Part shown: positions 52,889 through 61,835 of the stretch, piece after piece
Layout: each line of letters begins with the position of its first letter
Position numbering within the stretch: the stretch's first letter is position 1
Source of the DNA: Agromyces mediolanus
GTDB taxonomy: Bacteria > Actinomycetota > Actinomycetes > Actinomycetales > Microbacteriaceae
Length of the DNA stretch: 64,000 nucleotides
Assembly (NCBI RefSeq): GCF_023715325.1
Contig: NZ_JAMBNX010000005.1
Coordinates: forward strand, 1 to 64,000
Direction of reading: 5' to 3'
Position numbers and translations under genes: made by a program
Notes under the pieces: model-generated
What the model was told of the DNA's origin: nothing
Databases searched by the model: none
What the model saw: the letters and a program-made list of their open reading frames with translations, nothing else

Positions 52889-53889
52889 AGGCTCTCTCCT
52901 CTCCGGCGCATGATGAGCACGTAGACGCCGAGCATGACGATGAGCAGCACCGCGAGCACGACCGACATGGCCGAGGCCGCGCCGACGTTGCGCTGCACGG
53001 TGAGCAGCTCGTAGACGAGGACGCTCGCCACCTGCGTGCCGGCGGCGCCACCGGTCAGCAGGAAGATGTCGTCGAACTCGTTGAAGGTCCAGATGGTGCG
53101 GAGCACCGCGAGCACGCCGATGATCGGCACGAGCTGCGGCCACACGATGTAGCGGAAGGTCTGCCAGGGGCCGGCGCCGTCGACCAGGGCCGCCTCCTCG
53201 GGCTCCCGGGACATGCCCTCGAGCCTCGCCATGATGAAGAGGAACGCGAACGGGAAGTACCGCCACCCCTCGAAGGCGATGACCGTGAGCAGCGCGGTCG
53301 GCACCGGAATCGACAGCCCCAGGAATTTCCAGTGGGCGACGGCCTGCGTGAGGAACGGGATCGGCTCATCCCAGCCGAGCACGTTCTGCCCGAACTCGTT
53401 GACGATGCCGAACTCGGGGTTCAGCATGATCCGCCAGACGAAGGTGACGGCGACGACGGGAGCGACGTAGGGGAGCAGGAAGGCGGCCCGCACGAGCGTC
53501 CGGCCGCGGAACGGCCGGCGGACGACGAGGGCGGCGACCGTGCCGAGGAAGACGACCAGCACGACCGAACCGATCGTGTAGCCGATGGTCGTCGCGAGGC
53601 TCGCCCACAGCGCGCCCGAACGCAACACGCGCTCGTAGTTCTCGAGGGTGAATCCGCTGAACGGATCGGCGGTGCCGATCTGGATGAGGGTCAGCTCCTG
53701 GAAGGAGATGACGACGGCCCAGATCAGCGGGAGCACGACGACCGTCAGCACGATGATCAGGGTCGGACTCATCAGTGCGAGGCCCGTGCGGGCATCCTTC
53801 TGCGTGAGCGTCCGCCGACGTCTCGCACGCGGCCGGTCGGCCGACGGCGGCTGGGCCGCCCGCCCGCGGTCTGGCTCGGTAGCCGTCAT
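52885..53889 (-). CDS. Carbohydrate ABC permease, MalF type
   Basis: A 334-residue CUT1 permease subunit: a basic N-terminal tail, helix from about residue 38, and the EAA loop PEEAALVDGAGPWQTFRYIVWP near 235. Pairs with the MalG-type subunit it overlaps. Starts at ATG 70 nt after the binding-protein stop. Confidence 0.92.
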   Translation of the reverse strand: MTATEPDRGRAAQPPSADRPRARRRRTLTQKDARTGLALMSPTLIIVLTVVVLPLIWAVVISFQELTLIQIGTADPFSGFTLENYERVLRSGALWASLATTIGYTIGSVVLVVFLGTVAALVVRRPFRGRTLVRAAFLLPYVAPVVAVTFVWRIMLNPEFGIVNEFGQNVLGWDEPIPFLTQAVAHWKFLGLSIPVPTALLTVIAFEGWRYFPFAFLFIMARLEGMSREPEEAALVDGAGPWQTFRYIVWPQLVPIIGVLAVLRTIWTFNEFDDIFLLTGGAAGTQVASVLVYELLTVQRNVGAASAMSVVLAVLLIVMLGVYVLIMRRRGESL

Positions 53890-53959
53890 GATGCTGCTCC
53901 TCCGGTCGGGTGCCCGGTCCGCGTCGCGCGCAGACCGGGCGCCCCTCTCGTTCGGTCGG

Positions 53960-55348
53960 CTAGAGGCCGAGGTCTGCCTTGATCACGTTGGCCTCTTCTG
54001 CGGCCTGCCGGGCCGCGTCTTCGGCGCTCAGCCCCGAGTTGATCGTTTCGGACAGGATGCCCGGCAGCACGAACTGCCCGCTCACTGCGCCGGCGAGCGC
54101 GCCCTGGCCCTGCGGCAGGCCCCAGCGGCTGAAGGACTCGGGTGCTTCGAGGACCGACTGGAGCACCTCGGCGGGCAGCACCGAGGACAGCAGCGCCTTG
54201 GTGTCCACGCCCGCCTCGAGCTCCTGCCAACCGTCGCTGAAGGCGCTGGCGTCGTCGGCGGTGCCGAGCCGGGTCGGGACCTTTCCTTCCGGAGCGACGG
54301 CGAGCCAGTCGAGGTAGCCGTCGCCCATCAAGTACTCGACGAGCTCCTGCGTGCCGTCGGAGGCGTCGTCGAGCACCGCCCACGAGACGATCTCGCCGAA
54401 CGAAGCCGGCTCGGCGCTGTTCGGCCCCTCGATGGCGCTGACGATGCCGGTGTTGGCGGCGAGGAAGCTCGAGTCGGCCTGGCACTCGGCGCACGTGGGC
54501 AGCGCGTCGTTGCGAAGACCCGCGAGCTCGTCCAGGAGGAACGACGACCAGACGATCATCGCGGCGCCGCCCGAGAAGTACTCGGCCCGCGTGGTGTCGG
54601 CGTCTTGATTGCCCGCGACCGAGCCGTCGGTGATGAGCGAGGTGTAGAAGTCGATCGCCTCGACGCACTCGGGGCTGTCGAGGGTGATCTCGGCGGCGTC
54701 GTCCACGAGCTCGCAGCCGTTGGCGAGCGCGAAGTGCTCGAACGTCTGCTGCGTGAACGAGTCGGCCGGCGCGGTCGCGGCGACGATGCCTGCGAGCTCG
54801 GGGGAATCCAGCGCGGTCGCGGCCGCCATGATCGAGTCGTAGTCGGTCGGGGGCTCGAGGCCCGCCTGCTCGAACAGGTCGGTGCGGTAGAAGAGCAGCT
54901 GCGCCCAGCTGTCGCTCGGCACGCCGAGCTGCTCCCCGTCGTTCTGCGTCAGCTCGAGCGATCGATCGGAGAAGGTGTCCGCTCCGAGCGACTCGACGAT
55001 CGAGGCGGCGGCGGCCTCGTCGAGGACCCCGTCGGTCTGCAGCTGGTAGAGGGAGTTGAGGGGCACCGCACCGATCACATCGGGCAGTTCGCCGGATGCC
55101 GCCGAGGAGGCGAGCACGGTGGCGAGCTGGTCGGTCGCGAGCGCGGTGAGCTCGATCTCGACGCCCGCCTCCTCGGCGTACGCGTCGAGCATCGCCTGCT
55201 GCGCCTCGACGCGCTCGGCCACATCTTCGAGCGTCCAGACGGTGATCGTCGTGTCGCCGGCGTCGTCGCCGGTGTCGGGCGAACAGCCGGTGAGGACCAG
55301 GGCGGATGCCGCTGCTGCGGCGATGATGCCTGCGCGGACGTTGCGCAT
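53960..55348 (-). CDS. Extracellular sugar-binding lipoprotein (CUT1)
   Basis: A 462-residue solute-binding protein: signal peptide with lipobox LTGC (Cys 22), acidic linker, then the family 1 binding fold (TITVWTLEDVAERVEAQQ, ALPTCAECQAD, a Cys pair that could form a disulfide near 285). Captures the locus sugar or oligosaccharide for the two permeases. First gene of the minus-strand arm. Confidence 0.9.
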   Translation of the reverse strand: MRNVRAGIIAAAAASALVLTGCSPDTGDDAGDTTITVWTLEDVAERVEAQQAMLDAYAEEAGVEIELTALATDQLATVLASSAASGELPDVIGAVPLNSLYQLQTDGVLDEAAAASIVESLGADTFSDRSLELTQNDGEQLGVPSDSWAQLLFYRTDLFEQAGLEPPTDYDSIMAAATALDSPELAGIVAATAPADSFTQQTFEHFALANGCELVDDAAEITLDSPECVEAIDFYTSLITDGSVAGNQDADTTRAEYFSGGAAMIVWSSFLLDELAGLRNDALPTCAECQADSSFLAANTGIVSAIEGPNSAEPASFGEIVSWAVLDDASDGTQELVEYLMGDGYLDWLAVAPEGKVPTRLGTADDASAFSDGWQELEAGVDTKALLSSVLPAEVLQSVLEAPESFSRWGLPQGQGALAGAVSGQFVLPGILSETINSGLSAEDAARQAAEEANVIKADLGL

Positions 55349-55629
55349 GAGTTCTCATTTCGGTCACGTGGGCGGGGGCCGCCCGAAGGCGGGGCACTCG
55401 CTTGGTCGACGTCGACACATCCCACGCGGCCGTGCGGTGCTGCGCTCATTGAACACCGGAGTTATGTCCAACCACAAGCCCTAACTAGAAATTGAGACGC
55501 AATGTGCCTTGATCTAGCAAGAAATGTTTAGTCCGATCCATGGATGAATTGCTTGCAGCTTCAGAACCGCCCGCGTAGGGTTGCTCCGTCGCCACGACGT
55601 CGAGGGGCGGCGAGGAAGGGTGTGGAGGC
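55349..55629. promoter_or_regulatory. Divergent control region of the sugar locus
   Basis: 281 nt between the two arms. The middle (55450-55560) is strikingly A+T-rich for this genome, with the short inverted repeat TTGAGACGCAA near 55489-55499 and AGAAAT repeated near 55486 and 55530. For the plus arm TTGCAG (55553-55558), 17 nt and TAGGGT (55576-55581) form a reasonable promoter. The ROK protein presumably binds here; the exact site is not determined. Confidence 0.55.
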
Positions 55630-56673
55630 ATGGGTTCGCGCGTGACGTTTCCCGAGGCTCGGGTCGTCGAACTCGTCGAGGAGGCGGAGGCTCCGCTCGA
55701 CGCCGGACAGGTGCGCGTGCGCACCCTGTTCTCCGGCATCTCGGCCGGCACCGAGCTGACCGCCTATCGGGGCACCAGCCCGCACGTCACGAAGACGTGG
55801 GACGCGGAATCCCGGCTCTTCGCCGACGGTGCCGCCGCACCGGCGTTCCCCGTCATGGTGCTCGGGTACGAAGAGGTGGGCGAGGTGGTCGAGGTCGCCC
55901 AACCCAGCACCGTCGCGGTCGGCGACCTGGTGTGGGGCACCTGGGGTCATCGCACGTCCGCCGTGATCGACGCCGCCTTCGCGGCGCCCCGACGGCTCCG
56001 GCCAGGGGTCGACCCTCGCATCGGCATCTTCTCGCACATCGGCGCGGTCGCACTGAACGCGGTCATCGACGCCGACGTCCACGTCGGCGAGACCGTGGCG
56101 GTGTTCGGACTCGGTGTCCCCGGCCAGCTCGTCGCCCAGCTCGCGCGCCTGAACGGCGGCCGCGTCATCGCCGTCGACGGCATCGCCGCGCGCCGTGACC
56201 TGGCCCTGAGCCTCGGCGCCGAGCACGCCCTCGACCCGGCGGACGCCGTGGCCGAGCGCATCCGCGAGCTCACCGACGGCCGGGGGGCGGACGTCGCCAT
56301 CGAGATCTCCGGCAACGCGCGAGCCCTCCACGAGGCGGTCCGCTCGGTCGCCTACAACTCCCGGGTCGTCGCGTCGGGCTTCCTCCAGGGCGACGCGGTC
56401 GGGCTCAGGCTGGGCGAGGAGTTCCACCACAATCGCGTCCAGATCGTCAGCTCGCAGATCTCGGGCTCGGGGCCGTCCGTCGCCCATCGCTGGGATCGAC
56501 TCCGGCTGAACCGCACGGTGCTCGGGCTCGCCGAGGACGGCCGGCTCGACGTGCTCGCGCTGATCTCCCACACCGTGCCCCTCGGCGAGGTCGCTGACGT
56601 CTATCGGATGCTCGACGAGCACGCCGGCCAGGCTCTGCAGGTCGTCATCGACCTGCGGGAGGGGGCTCGATGA
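55630..56673 (+). CDS. MDR dehydrogenase, SxGTE type (arm 2)
   Basis: A 347-residue medium-chain dehydrogenase with SAGTEL near residue 38 in place of the zinc-cysteine motif, the nucleotide loop VFGLGVPGQLVAQLARLNGG near 158 and no GHE motif. A diverged paralogue of the dehydrogenase at 48025. Starts the plus-strand operon; its stop overlaps the isomerase start (ATGA). Confidence 0.85.
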   Translation: MGSRVTFPEARVVELVEEAEAPLDAGQVRVRTLFSGISAGTELTAYRGTSPHVTKTWDAESRLFADGAAAPAFPVMVLGYEEVGEVVEVAQPSTVAVGDLVWGTWGHRTSAVIDAAFAAPRRLRPGVDPRIGIFSHIGAVALNAVIDADVHVGETVAVFGLGVPGQLVAQLARLNGGRVIAVDGIAARRDLALSLGAEHALDPADAVAERIRELTDGRGADVAIEISGNARALHEAVRSVAYNSRVVASGFLQGDAVGLRLGEEFHHNRVQIVSSQISGSGPSVAHRWDRLRLNRTVLGLAEDGRLDVLALISHTVPLGEVADVYRMLDEHAGQALQVVIDLREGAR

Positions 56674-57476
56674 ACGCGGTCAACGCGATCTGCGTGCAGG
56701 AACAGGTGCTGGAGGGCGACTCGCTCGAGCAGAAGTGGGAGCTCGCGCAGTCGTGGGGCTTCGACGGCATCGAGCTGCGGGGCCGCGGCGACGGCAGCTT
56801 CGCCGCGCGCCTGCCCGAGCTCCGGCGGGCCGCGGCGAACGGGGTGCCGATGCCGACCGTGTGCGTCGAGATGAGCCACTTCATCGGCGCCTTCGACGCC
56901 GAGCTCCGCCGTGACGCCATCGCCCAGATGGCCGACCAGCTCCGGATCATCGCCGAGCTCGGCGGCCGGGGCGCGATGACTCCCGCCTCGTGGGGCATGT
57001 TCTCACGACGGCTGCCGCCGTTCGAGCCGCCGCGAACGCCCCAGGAGGACACCGCCGTCCTGGTCGACGCGTTGGGAACGCTCGGCGAACTCGCGGCCTC
57101 GCTCGGTGTCGCCATTCTCCTCGAACCCCTCAACCGGTACGAGGACCACATGGTCAACCGGCTCAGCGACGCCGTCGAGCTCATCCGGCTCATCGGCCTC
57201 GATTCGGTCCGCATCGGCGCCGACACGTACCACATGAACATCGAGGAGGCCGACCCGGCTGCCGCGCTCATCGAGGCCGGCCCGTACATCGGTCACGTGC
57301 AGGCGAGCGACTCGAACCGCCTCGAGCCCGGCGCCGGGCACCTCGACTGGGCCCTGTTCGGGGCGACGCTGCAGGCCATCGGATACGACGGACCGATCGC
57401 GATCGAGAGCCGGCTCTCGGGCGCGGCGGCCGAGGTGCTGCCGTCGGTGCCGCCGCTGCTCAGGCGGTACCTGTGA
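56670..57476 (+). CDS. Sugar phosphate isomerase/epimerase (AP_endonuc_2 TIM barrel, arm 2)
   Basis: A 268-residue TIM-barrel protein with ILLEPLNRYEDHMVN near residue 150 (metal glutamate), IGADTYHMNIEEADP near 188, HVQASDSNRLEPGAGHLDW near 210 and IAIESRLSG near 245, the ligand set of the xylose-isomerase-like family (tagatose/psicose 3-epimerase style). Paralogous to the arm 1 isomerase but better matching the epimerase motifs. Overlaps both neighbours by 4 nt. Confidence 0.88.
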   Translation: MNAVNAICVQEQVLEGDSLEQKWELAQSWGFDGIELRGRGDGSFAARLPELRRAAANGVPMPTVCVEMSHFIGAFDAELRRDAIAQMADQLRIIAELGGRGAMTPASWGMFSRRLPPFEPPRTPQEDTAVLVDALGTLGELAASLGVAILLEPLNRYEDHMVNRLSDAVELIRLIGLDSVRIGADTYHMNIEEADPAAALIEAGPYIGHVQASDSNRLEPGAGHLDWALFGATLQAIGYDGPIAIESRLSGAAAEVLPSVPPLLRRYL

Positions 57477-58765
57477 GCGACCTTGCGATCGCCGCCGCCA
57501 CCCGCGTGCTCGCCCGCAACTGGCGGGGCAGCTACACCGTGCCCGCGGCGGGGCTGTACCCGCACCAGTGGAGCTGGGACTCGGCCTTCATCGCCATCGG
57601 GCTCCGCCATATCTCGCCGCGCCGGGCACAGCAGGAGCTCGACACGATCTTCAGTGCGCAGTGGGGCGACGGGCGGCTCCCGCAGATCGTGTTCAATCCG
57701 CGGCTGGACGTGCAGTACTCGCCCGGGGCGGCGTTCTGGCGCAGCGACCTGATCCCGAACTCGCCGCCCGTGCCGACCTCGGGGCTGATCCAGCCCCCAA
57801 ACCACGCGCTCGCGGCGCTCCTCGTGCACCAGGCAGACCCCGAGGCCTCCGATCGTCGGCGCTTCCTCCCGCGCGCCTACGACCGGCTCCGCGCGTGGCA
57901 CGGCTACCTCGCCCGACGCCGCACCGCGGCATCGGGACTCGTGCACGTGGTGCACCCCTGGGAGAGCGGCATGGACAATTCGCCGTACTGGGACGCACCG
58001 CTCGCCGCGATCGGCGACACCTTCGGCGAAGACATCCCCCGACCCGACCTCGACCACGCCGACGCGAGCCACCGGCCGTCGAACGCGGAGTACGGCAAGT
58101 ATCTCTCCCTCGCGGCCCGGTACCGCGACCATGACTGCGACGACCGCGACGACGGCCATCCGTTCGTGCTCGAGGACCCCGCCGTGAACGCGCTGTACGC
58201 ACGATCGGAGTGGGCGCTCGGCCAGATCGCCGAGCTCCTCGGCCACGATCCGGCGCCCCACGTCGAGCGGGCGCGCGCGATCACGGCGTCCCTCGGGTCG
58301 CTGTGGGTGCCCGAGCTCGGGTGCTATGTCGCGCGGGACGTCGTGTCCGGGCAGCTGCAGCGGTTCCGCACGGTGTCGGGCGTCGCGCCGCTGCTCATCC
58401 CCGACCTGCCGCACACCGCCGAGCTCCTCGCGACGCTCGAGGGCGAGCACTTCGCGCTCGGTCGGGCGGCGCTCGTGCCGAGCCACGACCTCACCGCGCC
58501 GACGTTCGACTCCGCGAGGTACTGGCGCGGGCCGTCGTGGTTCAACACGGCGTGGCTCATCGCGGAAGCGCTCCACGAGCGCGGCTTCGCCGAGGAAGCG
58601 CGGGGCCTCGCGAGTCGCATGGCGGACCTCGGGCTCGAGCACGATTTCCCGGAGTATGTCGACCCGCACAGCGGCGAGCCGCGCGGTACCCTGCGTTTCA
58701 GCTGGACGGCGGCGTTGAGTCTCGATCTCTACGAACGCCTGCACACGCGAGGGGAGACCCTATGA
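57473..58765 (+). CDS. (Alpha/alpha)6-barrel glycosidase, MGH1/GH63-like
   Basis: A 430-residue cytoplasmic glycoside hydrolase without signal peptide. Seen: [18 protein letters not shown] near residue 30, [10 protein letters not shown] near 63, [16 protein letters not shown] near 160 (candidate catalytic acid), [19 protein letters not shown] near 345. This pattern fits the mannosylglycerate-hydrolase/GH63-like group. Cleavage of an imported glycoside is inferred. GTG start overlaps the isomerase stop (GTGA). Confidence 0.82.
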   Translation: MSDLAIAAATRVLARNWRGSYTVPAAGLYPHQWSWDSAFIAIGLRHISPRRAQQELDTIFSAQWGDGRLPQIVFNPRLDVQYSPGAAFWRSDLIPNSPPVPTSGLIQPPNHALAALLVHQADPEASDRRRFLPRAYDRLRAWHGYLARRRTAASGLVHVVHPWESGMDNSPYWDAPLAAIGDTFGEDIPRPDLDHADASHRPSNAEYGKYLSLAARYRDHDCDDRDDGHPFVLEDPAVNALYARSEWALGQIAELLGHDPAPHVERARAITASLGSLWVPELGCYVARDVVSGQLQRFRTVSGVAPLLIPDLPHTAELLATLEGEHFALGRAALVPSHDLTAPTFDSARYWRGPSWFNTAWLIAEALHERGFAEEARGLASRMADLGLEHDFPEYVDPHSGEPRGTLRFSWTAALSLDLYERLHTRGETL

Positions 58766-59493
58766 ACGCACCGATTCGGCTGCTGGTCTGGAACGAGTAC
58801 CTTCACGAGGTCGAGGAACCCGCCATCGAGGCGGACTACCCGGACGGCATTCACGGCGCCATCGCCGACGGCCTGCGGGAGCTGCTGCCGGAGGCGTCCG
58901 TCCGGACGGCGACGCTCGGGGAGCCCGAGCACGGTCTGACCGAGGCCGCCCTCGCCGACACCGACGTCCTGTTCTGGTGGGGGCACCGCGCACACGAGGA
59001 CGTCAGCGACGCGATCGTCGACCGCGTCTGCGAGCAGGTGCTCGCCGGCATGGGGCTCGTGGTCTTGCACTCCGGCCACTTCTCCCGGGTGTTCACGCGA
59101 CTCATGGGGACCACCTGTTCGCTGCGGTGGCGCAACGAGGGCGAGCGCGAGCTCGTGTGGACGGTGGCTCCCGCGCATCCGATCGCCGTCGGCGTGCCGA
59201 ATCCGCTCGTGCTCGACGCCCACGAGACCTACGGCGAGTTCTTCGACATCCCTGCCCCCGACGAACTCGTGTTCATCAGCGGCTTCGAGGGCGGCGAGGT
59301 GTTCCGCTCGGGCGTCACCTTCCAGCGCGGTCGCGGGCGGGTGTTCTACTTCAGTCCGGGCGATCAGAAGTACCCGATCTACCACCGGCCAGACATCCGC
59401 CGTGTCCTCGCCAACGCCGCGGAATGGGCCCGGCCGACCGGGCCGCGGAACCTGCCCGTCGTCACGAACCCGCGACGCGGCTCGCACGCCTGA
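58762..59493 (+). CDS. ThuA-like protein (trehalose-utilisation family)
   Basis: A 243-residue ThuA-domain protein with a glutaminase-amidotransferase-like fold: [14 protein letters not shown] near residue 72, [13 protein letters not shown] near 102, THE-like [13 protein letters not shown] near 150, [19 protein letters not shown] near 195. ThuA proteins accompany 3-keto-sugar and trehalose catabolism but their reaction is not settled. The ATG overlaps the glycosidase stop (ATGA). Last gene of arm 2. Confidence 0.87.
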   Translation: MNAPIRLLVWNEYLHEVEEPAIEADYPDGIHGAIADGLRELLPEASVRTATLGEPEHGLTEAALADTDVLFWWGHRAHEDVSDAIVDRVCEQVLAGMGLVVLHSGHFSRVFTRLMGTTCSLRWRNEGERELVWTVAPAHPIAVGVPNPLVLDAHETYGEFFDIPAPDELVFISGFEGGEVFRSGVTFQRGRGRVFYFSPGDQKYPIYHRPDIRRVLANAAEWARPTGPRNLPVVTNPRRGSHA

Positions 59494-59623
59494 CGCGGTG
59501 GAGAACTGGACGGTCCCCGTTCGTCGCCCCGCCGTCACCGGATCCGCCGACTGGATCTGGAACCGACCGGTCGGGATCGGCCATCATGGGGTGCAAGGAA
59601 CGCACACCACGGAAGGGCATCGG

Positions 59624-59917
59624 ATGTCGAGCACAGGGGAACGTCGACGGAGCTTCTCAATGCAGGGAGCGCCACGCAGCGTGCTGATCGCCGGCGTGCT
59701 TACCTCCGTCCTCGGTGCCGTCCTCATCGTGCTGATCCCGGCGGTGGCGGACAGGGCGGCGATCGGGGCGACCACGGGCGGGCAGGACGTGCGCGTCGCG
59801 ATCGAATTCGGCGTGAGGGTGCTCCGTGAGCTCGCCCCGCCGATCGGTGCGGCGCTCGTCGGTGCCGCAGTCGTCATGGGGTTCGTCCAGGGGCGATCGG
59901 ACCTGGAACCCAGGTAG
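59624..59917 (+). CDS. Small two-helix membrane protein, unknown
   Basis: A 97-residue protein with hydrophobic segments near residues 20-42 and 70-90. Family not recognised. The ATG is chosen because GGAAGGG lies 6 nt upstream. It stands alone between the sugar locus and the LuxR gene; the 130 nt before it show nothing else. Confidence 0.65.
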   Translation: MSSTGERRRSFSMQGAPRSVLIAGVLTSVLGAVLIVLIPAVADRAAIGATTGGQDVRVAIEFGVRVLRELAPPIGAALVGAAVVMGFVQGRSDLEPR

Positions 59918-59973
59918 CGCGGCCGGGTCTTCCGAGCTGGGCGGCCTGGGCCGATCGAGACCTCAGCTCGCTC

Positions 59974-59982
59974 TGCTATAGA
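59974..59982 (+). promoter_or_regulatory. Extended -10 promoter before the LuxR gene
   Basis: TGC directly before TATAGA (59977-59982) makes an extended -10. The predicted start leaves a leader of about 44 nt before the ATG at 60033. Confidence 0.45.
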
Positions 59983-60032
59983 TGGGATGAAGCAGCCCGC
60001 AGCCCGAGCGAGCTGGTCTCGACCTGGGTTCC

Positions 60033-61598
60033 ATGGTGCCGTCTCGCAAACCTGAACGAACTGATGATCCGCGCGTCGCCCTGCGCCGCGCCGTCGCCGA
60101 CCGGGACGCCGAAGCGGTCACCGCCTTGGTCGCGCAGCACTGGATGTACCTGCTCGAGAGCCGCTCCATCATGTTGGCGCTGGCGCTCGGTCTGTCCGCG
60201 CCTGACCCGGCCGATGAGCTGACGAACGCGGTCTTCGGCGCGCTCGACGGCCAGCTGAAGCCGGCCTTCCGCGCGGACGCTTCCCGAAAGTGGGCCCGCC
60301 GGAGCGGCCAACGCTCCGAAGGGGACGCCCTGCCCGCCGTCCTCGGCAGCACGATCGATTCGATCGCCGCGCGGGCCGAGGGCCGTGCCGTCGAGAGCCT
60401 CGCCCACACCGAGCGTGCTCGAGCCGCCCTTCCCATGGCCGCGGAACGAATTCCCATCGCCATGCTCGCCCGGCTGCAGCACCACTGGCTGCGCTCGGAG
60501 ATGATGAGCACCGGGTACGTGACGGTCGTCGACAGTTCCGAGGAAACGCTCCGTACCGCGGTCGCGACCGGACAGCTGGATGTCGCCTACAGCACCGTGG
60601 GCTACTACGCGCTCTCGCACGCGCTGGCCGGACGGGGACCCGCCTCCGACCGCGCCGTGGCGGACGCGGCTGCGCTCGGCGAGCTCGTCGAGCCCTGGCA
60701 GCGCGCGGCGATGGGCGTCCCGCTCCGGCTCGCGACGGCGCTCCGGCTCCTCGACCGCGGACGCGGCGGCGACGCGGCCGCCCTCCTCACCGACGATCGC
60801 CGAGCGGAGCAGGAGTCCGATCTGTGGGCGCTGGCGCTGATGGTGCGGACCCAGCTGCCGGCGGCGAAGCAGGATCCGTCGCGGTTCCTCGCGCAGCTCG
60901 AGGCCGAGGCGGCATCCTGGCCGTCGAACGTCGTCGAGCAGCCGGCGAACAGCGTCCACCTCGACGTGGCGCGGGCGCACCTGAACGGATTGGCGGGCCA
61001 CGGTGCGCTCGCGGTCGAGCTGCTGGAGCGAAGCGCGGACAACGACCGGCACGGCATCGTCCGTGTCCGACTCGCGGCGATCCGGGCGGCGGAGGACGCG
61101 ACCGCGGCTGCGGGGCTCGTGGAGATGGTGCTCAGCGAGAGCCGGGATCGACCGAGGGCCTCGGCCGAGATGCACCTGCTCAAGGCCGCTCGTGCGCTCG
61201 CGGAGAACCACCCCAAGACGGCGTCGAGGGAGTTCCGCCGCGCCGTGGCGCAGGCGCTCGAGAACGGCATCCCCAGGTCGCTCGTCGTGGCCGGGCCCGC
61301 GGTGCTCACGCAGCTCGCGGAGCTGACCGAGATGAGCGAGGCGCTCGACGCCGTCGCCCAGATCGATGAGGAGCTCGTCCACCTCGATCGCTCGAAGGAC
61401 CGGGCGCTCCTCACCCCCAGGGAGCGTGCCGTGCTGCTCGGGCTGATGTCCGGGAGGACGCGCGCCGAGGTCGCGCGGGACTCCTTCGTCAGCGTGGAGA
61501 CGGTGCGGAGCCAGTTGCGTTCGGTGTATCGCAAACTCGGCGTCCGGTCGCTCGAGGCGGCGATCTTCGCGGCGGCCGAGGCCGGTATCCACCCCTGA
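60033..61598 (+). CDS. LuxR-family regulator without ATP-binding domain
   Basis: A 521-residue protein: an all-helical, TPR-like body (residues 20-440) and a C-terminal LuxR HTH (LTPRERAVLLGLMSGRTRAEVA near 450, SVETVRSQLRSVYRKLGVRS near 480). No Walker motifs are visible, unlike the larger regulator at 31022. It precedes the secreted adhesin gene by 237 nt in the same direction and is a natural candidate for its regulator. Weak ribosome site at the ATG. Confidence 0.82.
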   Translation: MVPSRKPERTDDPRVALRRAVADRDAEAVTALVAQHWMYLLESRSIMLALALGLSAPDPADELTNAVFGALDGQLKPAFRADASRKWARRSGQRSEGDALPAVLGSTIDSIAARAEGRAVESLAHTERARAALPMAAERIPIAMLARLQHHWLRSEMMSTGYVTVVDSSEETLRTAVATGQLDVAYSTVGYYALSHALAGRGPASDRAVADAAALGELVEPWQRAAMGVPLRLATALRLLDRGRGGDAAALLTDDRRAEQESDLWALALMVRTQLPAAKQDPSRFLAQLEAEAASWPSNVVEQPANSVHLDVARAHLNGLAGHGALAVELLERSADNDRHGIVRVRLAAIRAAEDATAAAGLVEMVLSESRDRPRASAEMHLLKAARALAENHPKTASREFRRAVAQALENGIPRSLVVAGPAVLTQLAELTEMSEALDAVAQIDEELVHLDRSKDRALLTPRERAVLLGLMSGRTRAEVARDSFVSVETVRSQLRSVYRKLGVRSLEAAIFAAAEAGIHP

Positions 61599-61608
61599 TC
61601 GGGGGTGG
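61589..61608 (+). terminator. Hairpin over the LuxR stop codon
   Basis: CCACCCC (61589-61595) pairs with GGGGTGG (61602-61608); the loop contains the TGA stop codon. Confidence 0.5.
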
Positions 61609-61614
61609 GAGGAG

Positions 61615-61652
61615 TTCACCCTCAGGGGGATTCTTCTCGCGCCGAGGGTGAA
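61615..61652. promoter_or_regulatory. Inverted repeat upstream of the adhesin
   Basis: TTCACCCTC (61615-61623) and GAGGGTGAA (61644-61652) are perfect 9-nt arms 20 nt apart. It could be a LuxR-type binding site or part of the terminator region; the 61599-61835 gap has no gene. Confidence 0.4.
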
Positions 61653-61835
61653 GTCCTGTGTTCCGGGGGCAAATCTCCCATTCAGTCGGACATAGTCGAA
61701 ACGACGCACCGCCCGGCGTGCACCCCGACGTACCCCGACGCCCGCCCGCCCGGCCGATGCGCACGCTCCGAACGGAGCCGCACCCGATCGGCAGCGACCC
61801 TGTCGCGCCCACCCGATTCACAGAAGGAGCGTGTC

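Noticed and set aside
51950-55348. Incomplete ABC importer because the ATPase gene is missing
   Set aside because: CUT1 importers in actinobacteria commonly share one MsiK ATPase encoded elsewhere, so absence is not evidence of decay.
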